Below the pieces are notes generated by a model, which was not told where the DNA came from, ran no database searches, and worked only from the letters and a program-made list of their open reading frames with translations. A stretch of DNA of 64,000 nucleotides from Dasyornis broadbenti (lineage: Eukaryota; Chordata; Aves; Passeriformes; Dasyornithidae), in assembly GCA_013397935.1 (NCBI GenBank), contig VZRN01005890.1, forward strand, positions 62,001 to 126,000. The letters run 5' to 3'. The position numbers and the translations under genes are program-made. Shown here piece after piece: positions 35,901 to 47,900 of the stretch. Position 1 is the stretch's first letter. Every line of letters begins with the position of its first letter.

Positions 35901-38900
35901 TAAACATTGTGATTTATGATTGATTGTGTCCAAGCTTCAAGCTTTCATCTAGTTCATGAGTATTGTGTGGAATTCAGGAGTGCTGATGCCTACAAGTTAG
36001 CAATTTTTGGATGCAAAGAGTTATAGTACTTAAGAGGATGTTTACCTGTCAGTCCTTGTGGAATGAGAGGCAGCAAAGTGTTCTTGATGTCATTTAATGA
36101 CATGTGGTGCTTGTGCTCTTTGATCAGTCATTGCTTCATTTATTATTTCTACATATATAGCCTAATTAAGTTGCATTTTAAAAATGTTCTTGTATTAGGC
36201 TGATTAAGTCAAAGTTGCAGATAAGTAGCAGAAAACTCTAAAAAGTCAAAGCTGATATGCCTTTTAAACTAAGTCATGTGAGCCTTCACAGTTCAGCAAG
36301 CTGAAGGTGCTCAGTGACAGCAAATCGGTTTCCTGTCACTTCTTAGGTGAACTTTCTGAAGGTGAATTCTCTTGATCTTTTAATTAGATTCCAGGTGCTG
36401 CATTGGCTCCTTTTTCTGAAAAAGGATGACCGCTGAATGATGTGGGATGAGATCCTTCCTGGTTTGCAGAAGCAATGTTGTAAATGCAGAACACACTTAG
36501 GAACATAATATGCAATACTAAAATAAATGATAGTTTTAGGTACACAGACTTGGCGTATTTCACTTTACATTATTTTTGATTTTGTATTACGCAGTGCTTG
36601 CTAGTTCCCGGAGTACTGTAACTTACCGATTTGGGGCTGAGTCCTGTGCCTTTAACTCACTTGGATTGCTATGGATTTAAGAGTATATTCCATCTTCTAT
36701 TTCAAGGCTTTCAGTACTGTCTGCCATAAGATCCTCATAGAGAAGGTGATGAAGTATGGGCTGGATGAGCCACTTTTCAGTGGTGCCCAGAGACAGAGCA
36801 GAAAGCAGTAGGAACAATCTGAGACACAGGAGGCTCTGTCTGAATGTCTTTTCCACTGTGAGGGTAACTGTGCACTGGCACAGGTTGCCCAGGGCGCTGT
36901 GGAGTTCCCCTCTTTGGAGACATGATCCTAGGCAGACTGTTTTAGGTGGCCCTACTAAAGCAGGGAGGTTAGACCAGGTGACTGTCCAACCTCAACCATT
37001 CTGTCTTCTTTCCTCCAGTGAAAAAGATTATGAGGAGATTATAATCTCTGTACTCTCATGAATTAGCAAATTTCCTTGTTTTTACCGTTTCACTAAAAGT
37101 CATGGAAGGTGATTGAAAGAGCAGTTCTGAGAAGACAGTGATAGCACTGTTAGTCAGTTCACATCAGCTGCAGGAAAAATTGCCTGTCATGCTTCCATCA
37201 TTTCATGTGAATGATTCCTAACTCTGTGATTAGCATATTAGGAAAAGAGTTGAAAGTGTTTTTAGCATCATACTCTGGCTTGGTTGATACTTTTATATTG
37301 TGTACTTTTGTAATTTTTATGTATGTTGTATTTCATATTGCACTTTAGTTGAATTAATGAAAGTGTGTATTATTGTCCACACTGAGTCAAAAATAAATGC
37401 CTGTTCTTAATCTGAATACAGTGGAAATTCAGTCCATTTTGTAATTTATTGTTTAAAACTCTTTGAGCATTTATGAGTATGGTAAGAAAACCGTTCAGGT
37501 TTCTACCTAAGTTAATGCATGAGGTAATATGAAGTCACAAAGTGCTGTGAGACAGGATTGAATAAAAGCTATTGTGTCTTCCTGTGATTTAAAAACTAAA
37601 GTGTATGTCAAATAGAAAATAGAGAAACTACCTGTCACTTGTAGTCTGAGAAGTCTCTTATATTCTTGGGGAAGATATTCTGTGAAGTATGTCAGGTTAT
37701 TCTGTAGGGAAAATAGTGAAGTGCTATCAATAAGTTGACTATTGCAGATGCTGTGTTCTGTAAGAAGTAGGTCAGAGAGGTTATATTTGAAATGGATTAA
37801 CAAAAGAAATATGCATCTGTGCTTAGTGGAAAATGGCAGAGTGAGCTCTGGTGAATTTTGCTCCCTGGTACTCATCTAGAGGTCTCTGTTAGAGCAGGAA
37901 CAGAGCTGGGTGAAGGGTCTCACTGTGCAAGGAGCAGTATTTACATGGAAGGCAGCAGACCATGCACATTATAAATGAAATAGAGAAGAGGCTGGAAGTG
38001 TGGGCTATCCGTGTCTCTACAGCTGGGTGAGGAGGTGTATTGAGGTGATATTGCCCAGTGCAGGACTGAAAAGGTTTTTCACTTGAGTGTGGTTTGTACC
38101 AGTGAAAATTTGTGCAGACAGGCAGCAGTGCTGGTTTCAGTGTGAGGATGGAGAGTGCTCACAGCAATAACCATTCTTCTTGCTGTTTGTAGGAAATTGA
38201 CAAGCACCTTGCTTTGAGGATTTGTGGGCTGGGTTACTGAGAAGGTTAGACAGAATTTGATGGGAAAATGGTCCTAAGGCCTCTCCTTTGTTGGTAATTA
38301 GGTCAGATTCTGTGCCTAAAGGAAAGACCCTCAGTCTCAGCAGTGGGGTTTAGAGCAGGCTCCTGCTCTCTACTTCAATTGTGAGAGCTTGCTATGTTTC
38401 CATGTGTTGTCTGGGTTTTTTTGTCTTTATTTGGTTTCTGCCTTTCTCTCTTCTTTTCTGACTCCAGTCTGCATCAAATTGCCTCTGTGCCTCTCTTGTC
38501 TACTGCTTTCCTAATGCAAAAAGAAAAATACTCAATGAAGGTGAAAGAAGTCTTTGCATTATAGGAGAGTACAAGTGTTTAATCTAGTTAAATGTGAGAC
38601 CAAAACTCAAAGAAATTATTTTATGTACACGTTAGAGCTGTAAAGCTTCCAGCATAGTAAATAATTGACCTCAGGAAGGTTGTTCAAGTAGAACAATCAA
38701 TCAAGCAAAACCCCATAATTTGTATCTTTAAAATAATTTTTTTTTAATACAGGCTTATACTCTGTGTGTTGGTAATAGGATTTGGCAAAACAACATCTCA
38801 TTGTATTTTATATAGTGTTACTTTTGATTGCTTCAGCTCAGCTCCTGGAGTTGGGATGGGTAATGATGTAGCACAAGTGGCACAAGGTTGGTGGGGGCTC

Positions 38901-41900
38901 TTGTACAGGACAGAGTGAAAAAGATGGTAAGAGCCATGGTTGTGGAACAGAAGTGAAGCTCTGAAATATGACCTGTAAAATACAAAATGCAGTGCAATGC
39001 ATGTGACTGCGTGCATGTATTCTCAGGGATTTAACTCAGCCATCTTGTGTTACTCAGATATATTCTTATATTCAGAGTTTTATGCTGGCAAGTAAGTTCA
39101 GCTCTAGTAAAAATCACAGTCACAGCCTCAGTGGCCATTGCCCTGCAATACTTGAAGCCCTGCTCTCATTGTCAAACTTTAACCCTGTTGTGCTTTGCTC
39201 TTGATGACTGTTTTCAATGATAATTTAGATAAGCTGGGTACTTGTTTACCTCATGTCATCTCCTGTTTGAGTTGCTGAGGAGAGCAGAATATTTTGCCTT
39301 CAACATGCTATGCCCCAGTAATAACTCACAATGTGTCCACATGCAACCCTAGAGGTCTGGTTTATGATAGAAAGTTCAGTGCCAGAAGCCTAGAGGAGAG
39401 CACTTAACTGTGCTGTCCTAGAAAAAAAGATTTTTGTAGCTTGTGGGTAAGGGTATGTGTTTGAAAGCTCTGAATTCGGTGCTCACAAAACTTACTGGGC
39501 AGAGGAGAACACTTGTGCCAGCTTTATGACTGGATACATCCCAGTTGAAGTCATTTGAAGCTTGGGGCAGTTGCAGTGGCTGTCTCTGGCACAGAGGCAG
39601 CTCTGTGCAGGGAATCCCAGGTCACCTGTGGGCACTGCCTGGCGAGTGCTGCTGCAGCAGGTAGCCCTGTGTCCCTGTGTGTCATTGTTGCTCTGTAGCC
39701 CCCAGTGCTGCAGCAGCTCCTCCAGCACTGCTTCCAGGATTTGTTCACTGCGCCTCTTTGCAAGTTAACTGTGTCTTCTAACTCTGCTACTCTGCCACTC
39801 TGCTGCTAGTTCTGCATCTGGACCTCCAAGACAGGAGCATGACAGAGTCTGAGCCAGTCCTGCCTCGGGCAGAATACTGTAGAAGCAGATGGAAGAAAAA
39901 GTCTCTTGAATTATTTTGGTCATTCATTTGCATAGGGTTAGGTCACATTCTATATGCTTCCTCAATTAACACTCATTCAGAAATAGCAAATCTTTATTTA
40001 ATGTGTATTTTTCTACCCTTGATTGTTTGAGGAAATTTCTTCCTCTGAATTTTGGGGATATTCAGCAAGTTTGTTTTCCTCTTAAACAGTCAGAAAATAC
40101 ACATGAAAGCAAATGGCAAATTGCTTTTGTGCTTCTTCATTGTATATTTTCCCCTGTGGGTCCCTAGGTCAAATGTTAAAACTGCAAGTTCTTAGTGCAT
40201 TATTTTGTATTTTCATGACACTTAGCACACCACTTTAGAAGCATGAATAATTATTGTGAAGTATATGATAGGCTTGATAGACTGTAACTAATGGTTCTGG
40301 TTTGGCAGACACGAGAGCAGTGATGTTTGTGATTGCTTGACATTTCTTCAGTTTTTGCTTAATTCAAAGGTTCATTGCATTCCAAGCATAAAGCATGGCT
40401 TTGCACCAAAATAAAAAAGAGTTGTATTAATAATCTCAGGAATGTTTGGGGGTGCTTTTCTAGTGGTTGCTGCATTGCTTCAGAGGTATTTTCTTTCCCT
40501 TGTCTAAACAATCAACTTTAAGGTTTTCAGACAGTTCATTCCAACTGATTGAACTTTCATATAAGCATGCGACTCTCCAAAGAGCAAAATTTGCCTGAGG
40601 ATATTTTTAATTCAATAAAAACCCCAGCTGACTTCAGACTTATACAGACTGCATAAATTCAAAACTCCAGAATCTAATAAATCTAAAACTTTTTAATTAA
40701 AAGTGGAGATATCTTCATTTAAATGAGTTGAAGTCAAACATGTCTTTCTGTCACATTTTTGGGAAATTGCCATTTAGCTCCATGAACAGCCATTTACAGT
40801 AAATGGGAGGAGAAAAGACTGATTTATCTGAGTCAGGGATAGCAATCCTTTCATCTTCCAACAGTTTTGCTAGATTACCTGTTTATAAAAAATAGAACAG
40901 CTCCTCTGACGACCTCCAGTGAATATTTTGCAAAAATATATTATAATTGACACATTTTAATCAATTAAATACAGAATTAATTAGATAAAATCAATAAAAT
41001 AAAGAGGTTGCTTTAACTGTTACCAGAAAGTCTGTTAACACCCCAAAAGACAAGGTAGTGGATTTTCTAATATTTTCTTAGAAAATAAACCTCCTGTATT
41101 GTTTCTGGGAGTTCACTTTCGGTCTTCTGCTCATTCTAAGAAGAACCTTAATGTTAGAATTATTTCCAGCAGCATTTAAACAGATGCGGAATTATGCTGT
41201 GGCGTACGGATGGCTTATTAAGTTGGTGCCTGGGCTAGAGTTTTGAGCTCCCTCCCACAGATAGCTTTTCTTTTGACTGTGACAGTCCTGGTCATCAATT
41301 TTAAATTTTGAGTCTATACCAATGAATAACACAGGACTTTGAAGCAGGTGAGGTTTTTTTCAGTAATCTCCAGTTTCAAAATCAGTGAAATCTTCTGTGT
41401 TTTTTCTTATTCAGCCCTTTGAAATACTTGATCAGTTCTGATCCTGCTCAACCTGTGCAGGGTTTAAGTGAACTCTGAAACAGATCTGTAGCAAGCAGTG
41501 AGGATTGGCACTCAGGTGTTTCTGTCTTCAAGTCCCCCAGCCAGCACCACCTGCCATGGCCATGGTAGTGTCAGTGTGAACTCACAGTAGGAGAGGATTC
41601 AGTCCAGTGTCCAAGAGCCTGGCTGGTTGGGTTTGTATTACTCTGGAAGCTTAAAGCTGCTGTTAATTCTCTCTTTCCCATTTTTTTTTTTTGTTGTTTT
41701 TTTTTTTGTTTGTTTGTTTTTTGGGTTTTTTTGTTGTTTTGTTTTTTGGGTTTTTTCGGTTTGTTTTTTTTTGTTTGTTTGTTTGTTTTTTTATGCTTAG
41801 AAAGTATCTAGACAACTGCTGTTTTTGCTCAGAGTAGGGAATCAAGAATTCAGTGTGAGGACTTCCTGTGGAATACAGATATTTACTGCTGCTAAATACC

Positions 41901-44900
41901 AGAAGACATCATGATTTTGAGGAGACTGCTCATACAGAAATCACTGTTATTTTTACAATAAAAGCTTCTTCAAGCAATTAAGAAAATGTTTTTCTTTCAC
42001 AATTCCAGTATTGTTAATGGTATATTTTCTTTTTTAGGACAATAGATCTAAACTGTAGTTTACTGCAACAAGTAATAGAAAGAAAACGTGAAGTGCTGTG
42101 CATCTTGAGAGAAAAGATAATCACAACTCAGAAGTGCACGATATCTGAACATTTCCAGGCAGAAGAAAAGGTGAGCGGTGTGATGGGATGCACTGCAAAA
42201 ACAATAAAGGTAAAAAGTTATTAAAAATCTGCAAGGAATAGAATATTTACACATTATCTGGGAAGAAATTACTGTTTCTTCAAATGGACTTCAGAGTATT
42301 TTTCCTTCTTTCTTAATGTGCTGAACAAACTGCACACTGCTTGATTGTGAAAATTTAGTATGATAAAGTGTTTTTTTCCATTGCCTTTCTGGCAAAAGAT
42401 GCCATATTTTCATACGAGCCTGGAATGAAGTTTTCATCAGTGCTATCAAATTGTGATTCTGTTTCTATGTAGATTCCTGCCTACAGCAGAACATGAAGCA
42501 AACCTAAAACAATTCACTGGAAGTTGAATAGCAAACTGCATTGCTGAATCAAATTTATTTGAAAAGCCAAGTAATCATTCATCACAAATGGTTGCAGTGT
42601 CTACTGAGTTTTCATGTTTATTGGGAAACTTTGGTTTTGATTATGGGAGTACAGATTAACTGCATTATGAGACTCTCTGAACAACTACCTACAAATTGGG
42701 AAGGAATTACCAAAGTCAAAACATGCTCATTCATTGCGAGATATTTTTAAAGCTGGAGATGAATCACTTTTGTGTACAGTGTGTCTCCAATTGCAGAAAT
42801 CCAGGAGTTGCAGTATAACAATGCTCTTTGCAAGTGCCACCTTCCTGGTACCAGCCTCCAGATGGGCAAAAGAAATGGCACAGTAGAACTGGGCAAGACA
42901 CGATACTGAAGTGGGTGCCCATTTCGCAGTGACATGGTGCTTTATGTGTGGTAAAAGCTGCGCCTGGAGCTCGGCTTTGTGCTAGGACAAGGTAGCTAAG
43001 AGTGTGAGAGCTGCTCTTGGCATTGTGTTTCTACCTCACTCTTCATCTGGTTCCTTTTTCAGATGTCAGATGTATGCTTTGATGAGACGTCATGGAGAAC
43101 AAAGCAAATTCTCCCTCTGTATTTTGCACCTTAATTAAATGTTTAAGCTGTACTGTAGCTGAATCAGATAAATGGTGAATCAATCTGTCTTGTAGGTTTC
43201 AGTAAGTGAAAATGGAAGTCTGATGAAGGATTCCAGTGTGATCCTTGAAATTCCTCCTGCAACCACTATTGCCTATGGTGTAATTGAACTGTTTATAAAG
43301 CACAATGGCCAGTTTGGTAAGTGAAAAGCTCGTTTTTTGTGGTACAGAGTTCAACTGTGGACAAAGCTGTTTGTCAGACAGTGACTTCTATGTTTCCCTG
43401 TGCATGAAGGTGATTATGTTGTATGGTCGCCTTTGCCTTGATAGTTATTTGTACTGGAAATGCTGATTTAGTAGTTTTAAAACGCACATTTAGTTATACT
43501 TTTTCACTTGCTTGAATACACTGTAAACTCAGAATAACTTAGGTTTCAGTGAACCAGAGGAGATCATGTAGCTTGAGCCTCTGCTCAAGGCAGGGCCAAC
43601 TTTTGAACTTTGATCTACGTTCAGAGTTAGATGAGATTGCTCATATCCTTGTCTATTCTAAAGTTTTGATTTATCTCCAGAGACAGAGATTCTATCACTC
43701 CTCTGGTCAGCCTGTTACCATGCTTAACCACTGTGGTGGTGAACTTTTTTTTTTTTCTTAATACCTGCTGTTCGCTAGATTGTTTCAGTCTGTGGATGTG
43801 GGGCTTGTACTCAAGAGTCCAAAACTGGATACAGCACTCTGAATGCAGTTCCCAAATTGAAAATTCGTCAATCTGCCAGCTACAGTCTTGTCAGTACAGC
43901 CTAGTATGCAGCAAACTTCAATAACTGCAAGGGCATGCTGCTGATCCTTTTGGATTTGTTGTCCAGGTCCTTTTCTGCAATTTTGCTTCGAGCCAGCTGG
44001 GCCTTGACCCAGGCTATTCCCTTCACCTGTTGCAGAGAGTGACCTGAATGTAAATCAACTGTCAACCAGGAATGTTTAGACAACAATCATGTTAAGAAGA
44101 GAATCGTTCATACAGGACTGGAATTTAAACTTTTCTAGCTTACACTTTCATTTAAAGATTGCCTTCAGAGTGGTTGCAGAAATGCCCTTGTCATATTTTC
44201 TGGTCATGCTTTACTTACGTCAGGTCGAATATTTTTCAGGTTTAAAAAAATGTTGAAATTGGCTTTGGGGGAGTCGCATCTCTGCTCTGCACAATCACTT
44301 GGGTTTTTCTTTCTTGTCTGTCCTCATTAAACTCTCTGAGCTAAAGGAGATTTCAGGGGATGTTATGCAAGACGAAATAAAATCAGCTAGTAGAGCTGGA
44401 AGTTGGGAAGGACTGATGTAGAGAGAAATGGGAGAGACATTGAAGAAATAGTGGGAGTACAGTGGAGATCTGAATCCAAGATGCACTTTACTTGGGTGAG
44501 AAATGCAGAAGATTCATACTCCTTCCTTAAGGAAGTCTGTAGGCTCAAGAATAGAAGTAAATATTATGTAACCTGTAAAAACTTTCTAAAAAGTGAAATT
44601 GCTCTGACGTAGATGGAACACAGTGATAATAGCAGATGATGTTGACATCACGGTTATAATAGAACTGTAATTCAGAGTAATGAGGTGCAATTAAGGCTGT
44701 CTGACTACATAGGTGTATAGCTGATAGCCTACTTAGGTAATTTCTACATGAAATTATGATGTCCTGCTAGCTGACAATACATGGGTCTTGTTAATGATCT
44801 GCATTTCTCCGCTCTTTTTCCATTTCTGCTTCTTTTTCTGCTCTTTTTTTTCATATTTAATTTAACATCTTTAAAACTACAAAACCAGCACAGCTTGTTT

Positions 44901-47900
44901 GATGTTTTATCTTAAACAACCTATGCCTTGCCTATTTTATTTTTTAATTTGTGCTATTTTCCCTTTCCTGAGTGTCTTTGAGAAAGTAAAGGGGAAGAAC
45001 TAATAACAAAATAAGGGCTTTGCCAGCAAGAATAAGTATGGCGGAGCCTAAACTTCAAATTGTTAATGCAGCAGGGATCATTGTCTGTTTATGGAAATAG
45101 AAATAGCCTTTGAAGCTAAATCCAGAGACTAATGTAGTCCTTCCTCATGAGACTGGAAGCGACCAGTAGCAGGTGTAGCCTAATGGGATTCTCTTCACAG
45201 ATAATTACGGAGTAAGAAGCATGTAAGCTTTTTATTATTTCTTTTTCTAAGCCACTGACAGTGCTTGAGTTATTCTGTTAGGAAGAATGCTATATAAATT
45301 TTCTTTTAAATGTTCTGACTAATGAGACTGGGCATACTTGGATATATTTATAAATAAATTTAAATAAAGGAAAAGGATCTAATCCTTTTTTGATCCATTT
45401 ACCATAGTGCTTTCCTGTAATCATTCTGTTTGATTTCTACAGGCTAATTTTCCGCTCTATGTAAAAGCTGGTTTTGCTAAAGGCTTTGCAGTCTTGTGTC
45501 TCTAAAGTTGAACTGAAATGCCTCTTGTTCTTGCTTTACAATGCAGGGGATATAATAGCACCCAGCTGATTTGCTTGTTCTGTTCATTGCTATATGTGTG
45601 TGGTTTGCTTTCTCTTAAATGTCTGTAAATTAAACAGTCACAATATTTCCACTTTTCCTCACAAAGGAGTCTTTGATTGTTTTCATTGATCATACTTGGT
45701 TTTCTTGCATTTTTGTTAACATTTCTGAGCAACTAACCAGCTCTAACTGCACTGTTGGAGGTTCGTCATCGATAAATGTAATAGAATTCAATACAGAATT
45801 AATTAACAGTCCTGTTGATACAGAATTTTGAGTCCTGTGTTTTCCTGTGAATCGAGTCCTGTTACAAGGTTTAACATCATCTGAAAAGTTTTATTTCCCT
45901 TATTAGTATCATTTTGCCTCAGGAGGGGAGGCAGTTTATTAGCACAGTCTTCCTCCTCAGTGTTCATGTGAAAGCCTTGTTATTTTCAATGGCAATAACA
46001 TGAGTGAGTTGGCCTTGTGGTGCCTCAGTTGCTGTCCAGAGTCGTGTTGCTTTTCGAAGTTCTTAGCTTGTGTTAATCGCTTTCTGCTCCTCTGTAGCTC
46101 GTTCTTCTCCGTGAAGGGTTATGCAAGCATAAAGGTCTGTCGTCTTCCTTTCTCTGTGGCAGGGATTTCTTTGTCTGCTTTCCCTTTGAAAAAGCTTTTT
46201 GCTGATGGAGTGTTCTCCATGCTTCCTCATCTGCTTTGAATGTCCTTAATTTAGTGAGACAGACTCTTAAAACTGCAGAAAGGTTATATTTAGGTTTTGT
46301 GCCTAGTACATGTGAGCACTGTGCTTGATTAGTTACATTTTTTTTTTCCCTTTGCTGTCAGGTATTACTTTAACATTGAGTTTCTCTTGTTAGCCTGCCT
46401 GTGTTCTCCACAGACTGGCTGCAGAGTGCCGTGGGTACACATTCACATCTTGCATTTGAGCCAGTAAAAGATAATTAGAATATGTAGAGGGCTTTGATTA
46501 TATTCTGCATCTTTAGGGCACATACTGGACAATCAACAGAGAACTTGATACTTCAGATTTCTCAGCATAAGTCTTACAAAGGCTCCCTGTACCTTCCAGG
46601 AGGCCCTAAATTTCATCAAGCTGGGGGGCACTGGAGTGGCAGGCCAAGGGCAGTCCTGTTTGGGTGAGGTTGGCCAGTGCTTGTTGCAAAGACAAGGCAG
46701 AAAGGGTAATCCAGCCAGGGCGTGTTATTTGCTCCATGAAGTTACTGAAGAGAGACAGTTATTGCAGAAGGATTCTGTTAGGAAACATCCCTGGATCATG
46801 TCCTTCAGAGACTCTCAGAAGCCTCCTGTTTTCCACTTCTCTGGAGAACCTGAGGATGGACCTGTGGCTTGGCTGAGAAAGAGGAGTCTGTCAGTGCCAT
46901 GACCAACAGAGGCTCTGTGAAGGACTCTGAAGAGTTCTTAAAAATCTCAGAGAGTACTTTTGTGTCTCCTTCATGACTGGATCCTATCTCACCTGCATTA
47001 CTGCACATCTCTTAATGGGTAGCAAATGTACAGACTGGGGAATGAGAGGCTGGAGAGCAGCTCTGTGGAAAGGGACCTGGGGGTCCTGGTCGATGGCAAG
47101 TTGGGCATGAGTCAGCAGTGCCCTGGCAGCCAGGAGGGCCAAGAGTGTCCTGAAGTGCATCAGACACAGCATCGCCATCTGGGCAAGGGAGGGGATTGTC
47201 CCACTCTGCTCTGCACTGGATGCTGCACCTGGAGTGCTGGGGGCAGGTTTGGGTGCCACAATGTAAGAAAGCTCTTAGAGAGTACCCAAAGGAGGGCAAC
47301 AAAGATGATGAAGGGCCTTGAAAGGGGTGAGGAGCAGCTGAGGTCGCTTGGTCTGTTCAGCATGGAGGAGACTGAGGGGAGACTTCATGGCAGTTACAAC
47401 TTCCTTGTGAGGGGAAGAGGAGAGGCAGCGCTGATCTCTTCTCTGTGGTGACCAGGGACAGGACCTGAGAGAATGTCCTGAAGTTGTGTCAGGGGACGTT
47501 TAGGCTGGATATCGGGGAAAGGTTCTTCACCCAGAGGATGATTGGGCACTGGAACAGACTCCCCAGGGGAGTGTTCCCAGGAACAAACCTGACAGTGTTC
47601 AAGAAGAGTTTGGACAGTGCTCTCAGGCACACGGTGTGACTCTTGGGGATGGTTCTATGCAGGGATAGGAGTTAGATGTTATTATCCTTGAGGGCCCCTT
47701 CCAACTCAGCTTACTCTGTGATGCTGTGAAAACATAAGAATTCCTACCTACATCTCCTGTATGGAGCATTCTGGTTTACAGTGTCAGAGGGAAGTTTTCA
47801 TGTTATTTTCTGTCTACATTAGTTAAGTTCACAGGAGCTGGTGTCACATTTTGTAGGAGGTAGCTGCACCACAGGTCTTCTGTCTGTACACACTGTACCA

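Larger units (their letters stand above)
34307..42037 (+). other. GSDME: GSDME longest intron (7731 bp)
   Basis: It holds a rearranged CR1 fragment (36699-37004) and a T/G-rich block (41681-41792) about 245 bp before the next exon. A GC-richer patch at 39540-39850 has CAG/CTG-rich words but no recognisable frame. Confidence 0.85.

Noticed and set aside
41663..41845. Lys/Asn/Thr-rich minus-strand frame
   Set aside because: Translation of the T/G low-complexity block; not a protein.
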